From Mastigamoeba balamuthi (Eukaryota; Evosea; Mastigamoebida; Mastigamoebidae): a stretch of 28,441 nucleotides of DNA. The DNA lies in assembly GCA_902651635.1 (NCBI GenBank), contig CACRSC010000136.1, positions 30,257 through 58,697 on the forward strand. The letters run 5' to 3'. The notes under the pieces are model-generated. The model made no database searches and was not told the origin of the DNA. It saw nothing but the letters and a program-made list of their open reading frames with translations. A program made the position numbers and the translations under genes. Below are positions 10,224 through 19,515 of this stretch, one piece after another. How positions within the stretch are numbered: the first letter of the stretch is position 1; each line of letters starts with the position of its first letter.

Positions 10224-10237
10224 GCAACCGCCATGCG
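10224..10237 (-). promoter_or_regulatory. GGCGGTTG element upstream of GH10 copy A
   Basis: On the coding strand this reads CGCATGGCGGTTGC, 117-130 bp before the ATG. Thirteen of these bases recur exactly upstream of copy C. A shorter form occurs before copy B and before the GH5 gene. It is a candidate activator site for secreted glycosidase genes; function is inferred. Confidence 0.4.
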
Positions 10238-11735
10238 CTCAGGGGGGGTGGATGTGCACGCTTGTTCAAGCCGCGCGTTGCACCTTGAAGCCGGCTGGAC
10301 GAATTTTGTCGCAGCACCGTTTTGGGTCTTCGCATTTGTGGTATTCCCTCGAGTGCATCGTAATCAGAATTTATCGCCTGCCAGACCACCGCGATTGCTG
10401 CTGAACGTGGGCCTTCCTAGTGTGAACCGCCAGTACTCTCACACTTCGGGATATATGGACCGCCGGGCCGTCAAAATACGTTACAACTCAGCAGAAAATG
10501 GTCAATTTGGCTCATTATGGAAATGCCAGTCTGCACAGGAAACCTGGGGAAATCGCTGCCTGGGTACGCACATTCCCTCTTCCTTCTTATTCTTCCCACC
10601 TACGCGTGTTTCCCAGACGCAGGTGCCACGGTCTCCAAATCGGTGTGTTGTCGACGAAACAAGGAAGAGTGCTCTGCACTTCCAGGGGGGAATGTGTTGA
10701 GCTGTCGAATGAGGAATGATGTGCGTTGCCTGTTGCCTGCAATTGAAGGGGGAAAGGTTGGTTGTGTGCGCGAGTGCAGTGTCTGTGCAGATGCCCCCAT
10801 CAGTGGGCCAGAGGACTGCAGACAAAGCGGCCATGCACATTAATTACTCCTCCTCTTAGATGAATGCGAGCCAAATAACTAATGAAGGGGAACCCACTTC
10901 ACGCAGTCCTGCAGTGGCCGGTACAACATCTTCGTCTACCCTCTAGCAACGCCACGTGTGTGTCCACTTCATCCCGAGGCTCACCCAAGGTGTGTTGCAC
11001 AGGTTATCACGGGATTGGAGTCTTTGCACTAGCTTGGCTGGGCGATCCCACCTTTGCGAGACTGTTCCTGGGGACTGTGAGACCACTCCCCGGGAGGAAC
11101 TTGCTGTTTCTCGAATGCTCACAGCAGTTCACAGGCCGTCAGCTCCACCACGGCGTCGGCGCTCGGCCTCTCAGTGTCCCGAGTCCCAGACCCTGCGGAC
11201 GCATTGTAGAGAGCAAGCGATTCATGCATGCGGGAACTGTGATTCATGTGGTGAGCCCCGCGCATGCAGAAATGGTACACGGTAGCGGGCGACCACGACT
11301 AGCACAGAGTGCAAACTGATAAGAAATCAACCAAATTCCTGGCAGCACAAAGATGATGTACTTGAAACTGCCCTCCAGAGGCCGGGCTGCTAGTGGAGTA
11401 CGCAACCCAGCAGTGCGTTCCCAGGGACCTGTGATACGCGCTGTGCGGCGTCACGGGCAGCAACAGTGACAAGTGGAAGCTGCTAGCAATTGCCAACTGT
11501 AACTCGATCAATCAGGCACAGAACATCAGTGAGCTAACTTGTGTGGTACTCTCGGGAACTTTTTGAACACGGCACGTTGATTCAGGTTCAGGACACTTGA
11601 GACAAAAGGGCTCATCAAGCACACCCTTGGAATGGTATGTGAGGGTCGTTGTTCCCTTGTATGAGATCAATTTCTGTTCCTATTTCAATGTCTACAAGAA
11701 CGTCATTGATGCTCTCCCCCTCCGCGCCGTCTCGC
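10238..11735. other. Intergenic DNA between GH10 copies A and B
   Basis: About 1.5 kb between the putative promoter of copy A and the stop codon of copy B. Open frames of up to about 174 codons exist on the plus strand but show no domain and no codon pattern like the neighbouring genes. No RNA gene or repeat was recognised. Confidence 0.5.
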
Positions 11736-13063
11736 CTAGTGGAGGAGTGCCGCGGCCACCGCCGCGCAGGCCGCCACCGCGGGCACGGCCTGGGCCACGC
11801 CGTTGAACGTGCTGTCGGGCATCTCGTCGCTCTTGGGGTGCGGCTTCACGGCCGAGCTCGAGTGGTGCGGCTTCACAGCGGAGCTCGAGTGGTGCGGCTG
11901 CGGCTGCGGGGCCGACGACTCGGACTTGGGGTGCGGCTGCGGCTGCTCCTTGGACGAGCTCGACTGCACGACGGGCGCGGCCTTGAGGAACTCGTTGAGA
12001 ACGGTGCAGGCCGCGGGCTTGGCGGTGTAGCTGGCGTCCCAGAGCAGCCCCGTCTTCTCGGGCCTCAGCCACGAGTAGTTGTCCGACACGCCCCACACCT
12101 CGAAGCTCTTGCACTTGCTCACCGCCAGGCACGCGCGCACCACCCTCCCGTAGGTGTCCGCCTGCTTCTGCCAGTCGGCCGAGCCCCTGTCGCAGCTGAC
12201 GTCGAGCTCGGTGATGTGGACCTCGAGGCCCAGGTCGGCGAAGCGCTGGAAGTTCTTGCGGTGGTCCTCCTCGCTGAGCGACCAGCCGGTGCCCAGATGC
12301 ATCTGGAAGCCGACGCCGTCGATGGGGATGCCGCGCTGCTTCATGCTCTTGACCATGTTGTAGATGTAGTTGGCCTTGGGCTGGTTCACGCCGTCGGCCC
12401 CGTAGTCGTTGTAGAACAGCTTCACGTTGGGGTCCGCGGCCCGCGCCGTCTGGAACGCCACGTCGATGTAGTCGGGGATGTCGGGGTACCAGACGTTCTC
12501 CTTGTCGCGGAGCTTGGAGCCGCTGTCGTCGACGGCCTCGTTGACGACGTCCCAGGCGTAGACGCCCTTGCCCTTGTAGTGCGCCAGCACCCCCTTGATG
12601 TGGTCGATCATCACCTGCTTCTTGACAGCCGCGCCCTGCAGGCTCTTCATCCACGTCGCCACCTGAGAGTACCACACCCTGCGCGCGCCCCCACGTGAGC
12701 TGCTCTGTGCGTCGCGTGTTGCTTGTGCGTGTGCGATGGAGCGTACAGTGCGTGGCCGCGGAAGGCCATGTTGTGGGCCTGCGCGTGGCTGAGGATGGCG
12801 TCGCAGCCCTGGAAGGTGAACTGGCCGCGCTGGGGCTGTGTGGCGTACATCTTGCACTCGTTCTCGGCCGTCGTGAGGCCGAAGTGCTTGTCGGCCAGCG
12901 CCATGTACTTGGCGTCGTTAAAGTGCCCCGTTGTCAGGCAGCCTCCGAAGAACCTGCCGGTCCTCGCCGCCGCCGTCTTCAGGTCCGTCGACAGCGTGCA
13001 CTGGGCCGACACCACCGCCGCCGCCGTGCAGGCGGCCAGCAGGAGCGCGATCTTGCCGGGCAT
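11736..13063 (-). CDS. GH10 endo-beta-1,4-xylanase, GPI-anchored type (copy B)
   Basis: Exons 13063-12747 and 12678-11736 encode 419 residues. The start at 13063 was chosen because it opens directly into a signal peptide (MPGKIALLLAACTAAAVVSA). The catalytic core carries acid/base E153 in WDVVNEA and nucleophile E263 in ITELD, and splicing recreates GHALVWYSQ. Tyr replaces the usual His of the VWHSQ motif seen in copies A and C, a substitution at a conserved -1 subsite region that may alter activity. The linker has short repeats such as HHSSSAVKP in tandem. The end is DEMPDSTFNG plus an Ala/Val-rich hydrophobic tail, again a GPI-type signal. It lies between copies A and C, all on the same strand, with about 1.6 kb and 0.6 kb gaps. 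Confidence 0.92.
12679..12746 (-). other. Intron of GH10 copy B
   Basis: A 68-nt intron with donor GTACGC and acceptor GCGCAG, at the same codon position as in copies A and C. Confidence 0.88.
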
Positions 13064-13697
13064 GTTTGGGGCGCTGTGGGGCTGTGCGCACAAAAGTGCA
13101 GGGGGCAGTGACGATTGCGGAGCTGTGCTCGTGTGCTCCCTCGCGGGGTTGTTAAGGAATGATCAGCCGTTGCACCTCGACAGCTGCCACGGGTATCGGG
13201 TGCACCCCCCGTTCCGCAACCGCCTTGGCGCCCGCTGGGGCAGGAGGTCCAGCAAAGGTTCAATTGTACAGTGCACCTCTTGCACTCTTCTGCAGGAAAA
13301 CAGTGTTTGACCCGAGAGGGGGCCCTGCCGTTAGACCCGCTTTTCCTGGGGCGCGCGCGGGCTTACCTACCTATGCTGGACCACCGCCCGAAAACGCCCT
13401 TGTCGGCTGTTGCGGGCACTACCCTCCAACGGCGGTTGTGCTTACGTTCCACTCGCCACCCCATTAAGTGCGCGCAAATTAAAGGCGCTGCCGGCGCTCG
13501 GGACGGCCCCCCCGTGTGCCGCGAGGGTGTGCCTGCGGGGCTGCAGCAAGGATGCGCGCGTACCCCCCAGCAGGGAGACGCGCAGGATTTCCAAATTCCC
13601 TTGCTTGTCAAGTTTGCCTTTGTTTTTAACAACTTGGAGGTTTTATGTCAGACAACGTTGCCCGAGGGCCTCCCCGGGACAACCGCAGCCACGCAGC
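13064..13697. other. Intergenic DNA between GH10 copies B and C
   Basis: About 630 nt, promoter side of copy B and 3' side of copy C. Apart from the GGCGGTTGC site at 13216-13224, and another GGCGGTTG on the opposite strand near 13432, no feature is recognised. Confidence 0.5.
13216..13224 (-). promoter_or_regulatory. GGCGGTTGC element upstream of GH10 copy B
   Basis: Nine bases identical to the core of the element before copy A, 153 bp upstream of the ATG and in the same orientation. Inferred regulatory site. Confidence 0.35.
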
Positions 13698-15017
13698 TCA
13701 GTGCGCGAGGGCTGCCACAGCAGCGCAGGCTGCAGAGAGCGCGGGCACGGCCTGGGCCGCGCCGTTGAACATGCTGTCGGGCATCTCGTCGCTCTTGGGG
13801 TGCGGCCTCTGCGCCGACTCGGACTTGGGCTGCGGCCTCACCGTCGAGCTCGAGTGGTGCGGCTGCGGGGCCGACGACTCGGACTTGGGGTGCGGCTGCG
13901 GCTGCTCCTTGGACGAGCTCGACTGCTGGGGCTCGGCCTTGGCCTTGAGGAACTCGTTGAGGACCGAGCAGGCCGCGGGCTTGGCGGTGTAGCTGGCGTC
14001 CCAGAGCAGCCCCGTCTTCCCGGGCTTGAGCCACGAGTACTGGTCCACAACGCCCCACACCTCGAAGCTCTTGCACTTGCTCACCGCCAGGCACGCACGC
14101 GCCACCCTCGCGTAGGTGTCCGCCTGCTTCTGCCAGTCGGCCGAGCCCCTGTCGCAGCCGACGTCGAGCTCGGTGATGTGGACCTCGAGGCCCAGGTCCG
14201 CGAAGCGCTGGAAGTTCCTGCGGTGGTCCTCCTCGCTGAGCGACCAGCCGGTGCCCAGGTGCATCTGGAAGCCGACGCCGTCGATGGGGATGCCGCGCTG
14301 CTTCATGCTCTTGACCATGTTGTAGATGTAGTTGGCCTTGGGCTGGTTCACGCCGTCGGCCCCGTAGTCGTTGTAGAACAGCTTCACTTTGGGGTCCGCA
14401 GCCCGCGCCGTCTGGAACGCCACGTCGATGAAGTCGGGGACCGAGGGGTACCAGGTGCTGTCCCTGTCGCGGAGCTTGGAGCCGCTGTCGTCGACGGCCT
14501 CGTTGACGACGTCCCACGCGTAGACGTTCTTGCCCTTGTAGTGCGCCAGCACCCCCTTGATGTGGTCGATCATCGCCTGCTTCCTGGCCGCCCCGCCCTG
14601 CAGGTTCTTCATCCAGCCGGGCACCTGGCTGTGCCACACCCTGCGGCGCTCTCCCGTGTAAGTGGAAGGGGAGTTTGTTCCTTGCGCGTACAGTGCGTGG
14701 CCGCGGAACTTCATGTTGTGGGCCTGCGCGTGGCTGAGGATCGAGTCGCAGCCCTGGAAGGAGAACTGGCCGCGCTGGGGCTCTGTGGCGTCCATCTTGC
14801 ACTCGTTCTCGGCCGTCGTGATGCCAAAGTGCTTGTCGGCCAGCGCCATGTACTTGGCGTCGCTAAAGTGCGCCGTTGTCAGACAGCCTCCGAAATACCT
14901 GCCGCTCCTCGCCGCCGCGGTCCTCAGGTCCGTCGACAGCGTGCACTGGGCCGCCAGGGCAGCCCCCATGAGGGCTGCGAGCGCCAGCAGCACAGAGGGT
15001 TTGACGAGCGTGAGCAT
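13698..15017 (-). CDS. GH10 endo-beta-1,4-xylanase, GPI-anchored type (copy C)
   Basis: Exons 15017-14692 and 14640-13698 encode 422 residues when the intron is removed. A signal peptide (MLTLVKPSVLLALAALMGAA) leads into a GH10 domain with acid/base E156 in WDVVNEA and nucleophile E266 in ITELD. Splicing gives the canonical GHALVWHSQ. The linker is close to that of copy B (KEQPQPHPKSESSAPQPHH), and the C-terminus DEMPDSMFNG plus a hydrophobic Ala-rich tail again suggests a GPI anchor. Copies B and C are the most recent duplication. The intron length is a multiple of three with no stop, so an unspliced message would give 439 residues with a 17-residue insertion beside the active-site cleft. 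Confidence 0.93.
   Translation of the reverse strand: MLTLVKPSVLLALAALMGAALAAQCTLSTDLRTAAARSGRYFGGCLTTAHFSDAKYMALADKHFGITTAENECKMDATEPQRGQFSFQGCDSILSHAQAHNMKFRGHALYAQGTNSPSTYTGERRRVWHSQVPGWMKNLQGGAARKQAMIDHIKGVLAHYKGKNVYAWDVVNEAVDDSGSKLRDRDSTWYPSVPDFIDVAFQTARAADPKVKLFYNDYGADGVNQPKANYIYNMVKSMKQRGIPIDGVGFQMHLGTGWSLSEEDHRRNFQRFADLGLEVHITELDVGCDRGSADWQKQADTYARVARACLAVSKCKSFEVWGVVDQYSWLKPGKTGLLWDASYTAKPAACSVLNEFLKAKAEPQQSSSSKEQPQPHPKSESSAPQPHHSSSTVRPQPKSESAQRPHPKSDEMPDSMFNGAAQAVPALSAACAAVAALAH
14641..14691 (-). other. Stop-free 51-nt intron of GH10 copy C
   Basis: Donor GTACGC and acceptor CCGCAG match copy A exactly. The intron is 51 nt, 3n in length and lacks an in-frame stop, so retention would be translated. 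Splicing is preferred because it restores the conserved VWHSQ motif and matches the two paralogues, whose introns are not stop-free. Confidence 0.8.
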
Positions 15018-15865
15018 TGGGCGATGCTGTTCGCTGTTGCTTGAGCGCAGAGCGCAGGATGCTCGGGTGCTCTACTACCGAGCGTGTGTTTGGCGAAGTG
15101 GCTCTGCTGACGCTCGCCCGGGCCACCCCAACCCCCCGTCTCCCAACCGCCATGCGTTCGTTCGGGTCGTACGTGCACCGTTGGTCCACGACTGATGCAA
15201 CGCTCTACGCAAGTCTGTCAACACCGCCCCCTCCCCACTCCGCGCGCTCCCCGCGCCTCGTGCTGGATGCCGGACGCAGGAGAGGTTCGCGGGCGAGGCA
15301 TCGTTCCGGGCGGCGACGTGCTCGCGAGCACCTGCGGAAGCAGTATTCGGCCCAAATGAAATTACCGCATGCAGCTACTTTCGCCAAACATTGGTGTACA
15401 ACGGCTCCAACGGCCTTTGTTGCCTTCTGGGGTTGGGGTGCACAGCACCCGAGGACCCCAGCCCGCCACGCATGGCGAGAGGCGCTGTGCTCACAGATAT
15501 AAATTCAGCGTCGGGCAAACAAAACAGCCAATGACAGGGATAAGAAGAAAGCCCTGTGCTGCTGTTGTCTCGCGATTGACTTAACCGCCACTCGGGGTGC
15601 AGGCCACGCGGTGCCGCCAACACAGGAGCACAAAACTCCCTCTCAGCTCTGTGACGCTTCTTATCAGTTGCGATCAGACAGAGGCAGGCAGGCACGCAGG
15701 GGGCCGGGCAGGTGTGTGCCCGCCGCACCTGGAGCACAACGAGAGCGAAGAAGGTCTGTTGCCTGTTGGCCCGGAGGAGGTGGAGCGAGCAGCGCACTAC
15801 TAAGCTGCGTCCAGAGTCCTGCAGTCTTGCTTGCCCTCGCGAGTGGCAGAGGTGGGGGAGCGGCC
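15018..15865. other. Intergenic DNA between the MMTAG2-like gene and GH10 copy C
   Basis: About 850 nt, upstream of copy C and downstream of the MMTAG2-like gene. It holds the 13-bp element at 15144-15156. A TATAAAT lies at about 15497, too far from copy C to be its obvious TATA box. No gene is recognised. Confidence 0.5.
15144..15156 (-). promoter_or_regulatory. GGCGGTTG element upstream of GH10 copy C
   Basis: The coding-strand sequence CGCATGGCGGTTG is identical over 13 bp to the copy A element, at 127-139 bp upstream of the ATG. Position and orientation are conserved while most surrounding sequence has diverged. Confidence 0.4.
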
Positions 15866-17248
15866 TCATCTGCGGTCCTCGCGGTGGTGCGCCCCCGCGC
15901 GCTCTCTGTCGGGCGTGTCGTGCCTCGGGCGCCTGCCGTGCTCGCTCTGCTCGCGCGACTCCCGCTGCTCCCGCTGCTCCGCACCGCCGCTGCTGTGCCT
16001 GTGCCGCTTGTGCTCGCGCTCGTCCCGCACCTCCTCCTGCTTCTCCTCCTCGCCTGCCTCGTGCCTGTGCCTCTTGTGCTTCTTCCTCTCCTCCCTCTCC
16101 TCGCCCTCGCCCCGCTTCCGCTCCTTCTTGTCTCTGCTGCTGTGCTTGCTGTGCCTGTGCTTGTGCCTGTGCTTCCTGTGCTCGCCCTCGCTCTCCGACG
16201 ACGACGACGACGAAGACGACGCGTCCGCCCCTGCCTTTGCGCCAGGGGGCCTGCGCTCGACCCAGGAGCCCGTGGGCACGCGCTCGAAGATGCCCTCGGG
16301 GAGCTTGCCGCTGGCCACCACGCGGGCGTCGGCCTCGGGCGGCGGCGCCAGGGCCGGGATCAGCGCGGGCGCGGAGCTCTTGACGAGCTCGCCGTCGGTG
16401 CGGATGTCCATGAGGCGCTTGCTCAGCCCGAACCCCACGCCCGCGCCCCGCTCGGCCTCGCGCGGGTCCGCCTGCTCGGGCTTGGCCTCGCGCTTCACCG
16501 CCTCCATCAGGTCGAACTTGTCCATCTGCTTCAGCCGCCGCCGGTCCTTGGCCGGCGCAAGCCCCAGCGCCTCCCGCATCTGCGCACCCCCACCACACCC
16601 AGCGTGGCAGCCCACAGCGTCAGCGGGGGGAAGGGGAGAGGGAGAGAGAGGGAAAATAGAGGAGAGAGCAATTGATTTGGGGGATGGCATTCAAGCCCAC
16701 ACAGGGCAGCTGTTTGGAAAGCCCGCGATTTACACGTGGAGGGATGCCATGCTTGTAATCGGCAATCAATTGATTTGGGCAACGTAATCCCGCACCCCAT
16801 GCAGCTGATGCGACGTTTCACATCACATGCACGCACAGCAAGAGGAAGGAGGGAATACGCGCTTTTTTCCCCTGGATAGCTTAGAAAGTCGCGGGAAATC
16901 AATTGATTTGAGTTTGATAAGGAACGAGCATTCCGCCGAATCTGCCACCCCCGGGAAAAACGAAAGCCGCGCAGAGAGCCCGGAGCGCACGAGCTGCTCC
17001 TCCTGGAGGCGGACGGCGGCGAGCTCTGCTGCTGCTGCTGAGCGGGCGGCGGCGGGCCCGGCCTCAGCGCGGACGGCGTCCACGGTGAACTTTGCGCCCC
17101 ACCAGTTGGGCTGCACGTGGAGGCTCTGGCCCAGGTAGCACTCGCGGTACTTGTCCGCCTTGAGCGACCCCCACTCGAACTGGTCCGGCTTGCCCCCGCG
17201 GCACCCCCCGCGCTTGCCGATCTCCGAGTAGATGCCGTCGCGGCCCAT
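15866..17248 (-). CDS. MMTAG2/C1orf35-like nuclear protein
   Basis: Exons 17248-16991 and 16579-15866 encode 323 residues. Residues about 12-50 carry the family signature: a Gly/Arg start (RGGCRGG), then PDQFEWGSLKADKYRECYLG and a Trp-containing end (NWWGAKF). It continues with ELAAVRLQEEQL, and after the intron MREALGLAP, the conserved helix of the MMTAG2 (multiple myeloma tumour-associated protein 2, C1orf35) family. The C-terminal half is low-complexity, with a Ser run, then Lys/His/Arg/Glu repeats (KHRHKHRH, HKRHRH) typical of nuclear speckle or RNA-processing proteins. The family's biochemical role is poorly known; nuclear location is inferred. The start is the first Met before the signature. 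Donor GTGCGC and acceptor GCGCAG lie between complete codons. Confidence 0.85.
16580..16990 (-). other. Intron of the MMTAG2-like gene
   Basis: A 411-nt intron with donor GTGCGC and acceptor GCGCAG. It contains two perfect ATCAATTGAT palindromes (16765-16774 and 16898-16907) and one CAATTGATTT (16669-16678), the densest occurrence of this motif in the window. Confidence 0.8.
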
Positions 17249-17867
17249 CCGCCTGCGCTGGTGATGATGCCCGGTGGTGGAATGGATGTGTGGAGGGTGA
17301 ATATCTTCACCCCCGGCAATATCTCTGCCGGGAGATACGTCTATCTCTCCTCCGCTCGGCGGGGGGGGCACCCGCGCAGGAATAGTACCCGAATTGCACA
17401 GTACCGGTACTATGGAGGCCGTTTTGGCACAGAGCAGTATTCCGAGAGTTCCGGAGCCCCCGCCGTCGAAAAGACGGGTGCAGGAGACGAGGCAGCAAGC
17501 CAGCAGCGAGGGCCGAGACAGCAGGTGCAGGCCAAGAGCGGATCAGAGAACAAACACTTTGTGTTGAGAGTTTGGCACACAGGGCAAGGGGAGGGCAGGC
17601 CTGGTGCCCACCCCAGCCCCCCACACCCTCTGGCGAGGGAGGAGGGGGACTGAAGCGACACAAGGCAGCCTTGGCCTTGCCCAGATGTGACTCGAGGGGT
17701 ACGATGGATGGATGGATGGCTCCCCTTGTGGGGGAGGGGAGAAGACAATTGGGGGAGAACAAGACAAGTTGTGGCCCTCAGAGGAGTAGAGAAGAGACGA
17801 CTTCGCGTACACGCCCTCCGCCTGAACAGCCCCGCCTGCTGTTGCTGCTGCCTGCCTGCCCTAGGCC
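17249..17867. other. Intergenic DNA between the LIM and MMTAG2-like genes
   Basis: About 620 nt upstream of the MMTAG2-like gene and downstream of the LIM gene. It includes the inverted-repeat cluster and a small GGAT tetranucleotide run at about 17703-17719. No further gene is recognised. Confidence 0.5.
17295..17347. promoter_or_regulatory. Three abutting inverted repeats upstream of the MMTAG2-like gene
   Basis: Repeat 1, GGGTGAATATCTTCACCC (17295-17312), is a 7-bp stem around TATC. Repeat 2 (17312-17332) is CCCGGCA / TGCCGGG around the loop ATATCTC. Repeat 3 (17332-17347) is GAGATA / TATCTC around CGTC. Each shares a border base with the next. They lie 47-99 nt before the ATG, in the promoter or 5' UTR. 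They could be stacked protein-binding palindromes or consecutive RNA hairpins. The structure is seen directly; the function is inferred. Confidence 0.55.
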
Positions 17868-18880
17868 TTACCACGACGAGCCGTCGGCAGCCTGCTGCTG
17901 CTGCTCCTCGGGGGCCTGCTCCTGGGGCTGCTCCTCCTGGTACTGCTGCTCCTGGGCCTGCTCCTGGGGCTGCTCCTCCTGGTACTGCTGCTCCTGGGGC
18001 TGCTCCTCGTACTGCTGCTGCTGCTCGCCCCTGGGGCTCGTGTGCTCGCCCTCGGCGCCGAAGACGGCGATCGTGGGCTTGCCGCCGCTGCCCTTCTGCA
18101 CCGTGCCGAGGCCCTCGGCGGTCCTCTTGGGCGCGCCTGCAATTCGAATTCGTTATTTTCAATTTTGTGTGCTCGCTTAATTTTTTTCTCGAATTGGGGC
18201 AAAGAAGGGGCGTACTCATGGCGGTCTTGGTCTGGACCGTGTCGAGGCCCACCTGGGGCTTCTCGCCGGTGCCCTTCTGGACGGCGCCGAGGCCCTCGGC
18301 GGCCCTCTTGGGGGCGTCTATTGGGCAGGCGGCAAAATGCACAGGTCAACCGACGAAATGCCGAAATAAAAAAAGAGGAGAGCAGCAGGCAAGAGGAGGA
18401 GCAGCGTACGCATGGCAGTCTGGGTCTGGACCGTGTCCAGGCCGACCTTGGGCTTCTCGCCGGTGCCCTTCTGGACGGCGCCGAGGCCCTCGGCGGTCCT
18501 CTTGGGGGCCGACGTCGCCTGCTTGAGGGCGACCGAGTCGACGACGGCCGTGGCCGTGGCCTGGGGCACGTGCTTGGTGCAGTACACCTTGCCCTCGAGC
18601 CCCTTGAAGTTGGTCAGCGTCAGCTGCAGGTGGCACGTCTCGCCTGCGCCCCCACCGGCGTCAGTTGCGGGGTTGCGGTGTGGAGTGCTCGAGTGGAAGA
18701 AGAGGAAGGAGGAAGAGGAGGGGCTCGAGGTCCTCTTGGTTTTCCAGTGTTTTCAGGGGGTGAGTGGGTGGGGCAGGGCGTACACTTGAAGCAGGACTTG
18801 TGGTAGGTCTGCTCGACGGCGGTGACCGACTCGAGCGGGTAGGCGCTCTTGCCGCAGATCGCGCACTTGGCAGTAGGCAT
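17868..18880 (-). CDS. LIM-domain protein with three exon-encoded repeats and a Gln/Glu-rich tail
   Basis: Exons 18880-18784, 18643-18410, 18317-18216 and 18136-17868 encode 233 residues. One LIM zinc-binding domain spans residues 6-57. Its ligands fit C6, C9, H27, C30, C33, C36, C54 and H57, and the second zinc finger is completed only by splicing (CFKC joined to ETCHLQL). Three copies of a repeat follow, of the form APKRxAEGLGxVQKGxGxKP ending in VGLDTVQTxTAM in the first two. Copy 2 is exactly exon 3. The tail consists of EEQPQEQ/QQYQ repeats. LIM domains mediate protein contacts, often with actin or signalling assemblies, so a cytoskeletal adaptor is plausible. No catalytic domain is present. 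All three introns have donor GTACGC and lie in phase 1. The gene is divergent from the WD40 gene across 635 nt. Confidence 0.9.
17880..18040 (-). repeat. Gln/Glu-coding tandem repeat
   Basis: Imperfect repeats of a 33-nt unit encoding QYQEEQPQEQA with flanking CAG-rich runs make up the C-terminal tail of the LIM protein. Such repeats are prone to length change. Confidence 0.7.
18216..18317 (-). repeat. Symmetric 102-nt repeat exon of the LIM gene
   Basis: Exon 3 is exactly 34 codons, flanked by two phase-1 introns, and its sequence repeats the 3' part of exon 2 and the 5' part of exon 4. This is the layout left by tandem exon duplication and would allow the exon to be skipped or included without changing frame. 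Confidence 0.8.
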
Positions 18881-19515
18881 TCTAGGGGGTGGCGAGGGGG
18901 ATCGGTTGTGTGGGTCTTAGAAACAAAACGAAAAGTTTTGCGACTGATGACGAGGTTCGCTGAGGCCGTTGTGCGTAGTGATGGAGCACCCCCGTTTTCG
19001 GTTGGAATATCTTCGCGGATCTTTCTCATCGTTACGTGTCGTCGGGAAAAAATCTCCCCTCGTCCATTCATTCCACACAGACTGTCTTTTTTTCTGGTTC
19101 GCAATTCGGGGGGCTCTGCGGCCCGTGCGCCCCGTCGGGATTCGCGTGCACCGGGGCCGGCAGGCAGCCAAGCGCCCTCCGGTCGTCCCGCGGTCGCTGA
19201 GGCAGTAGCTGCGAAATGCCCGTTGTACCGGTAGAAAAGGCGAAAATATCTCCTAACTGCACACCCGGGATTGCACTTCGTCGCGGGCAAGCAGCATCCC
19301 CCACCCCCGAGGAGGGCAGCCGGGGCGGTCTCCCACCCACACAGCGCCCCCCACACACAGCGAGAGCCTCCTGGCCTCCCCCGAAATTGTGACCCCACCC
19401 ACCCACGTAGATTCGCAGAGATTCCCCGATTTGAAAAAAAGGAGCGCCGAAAATATCCCGGGATATCCCCCAACGCCACCCAAAAAGCAAAACAAAAGCG
19501 GCCCCGAGTCAACGG
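18881..19515. promoter_or_regulatory. Divergent promoter region between the LIM and WD40 genes
   Basis: The 635-nt gap serves two genes transcribed outward. On the LIM side, GGAATATCTTC lies at about 19005-19015. Toward the WD40 gene, GAAAATATCTCC lies at about 19243-19254, and a perfect palindrome ATATCCCGGGATAT at 19453-19466 is 50-63 nt before the ATG. No coding sequence is recognised. Confidence 0.5.
19453..19466. promoter_or_regulatory. Palindrome ATATCCCGGGATAT upstream of the WD40 gene
   Basis: A perfect 14-bp palindrome 50 nt before the start codon. It shares the ATATC half-site with palindromes near the starts of the gamma-SNAP and MMTAG2-like genes. Confidence 0.45.

Noticed and set aside
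10176-10700. Plus-strand frame of 174 codons upstream of GH10 copy A
   Set aside because: No domain, mixed codon usage and overlap with the promoter of copy A; chance open frame.
13698-15017. GH10 copy C as an intronless gene
   Set aside because: The frame is open, but the conserved GHALVWHSQ motif appears only after removing 51 nt with the same donor and position as in copies A and B.
15490-15505. TATAAAT as a TATA box for GH10 copy C
   Set aside because: About 480 nt upstream of the start codon and not repeated before copies A or B.
17880-18040. Regular repeats as a CRISPR-like array
   Set aside because: The repeats are in-frame coding for QYQEEQPQEQA in a eukaryotic LIM protein, with no unique spacers.
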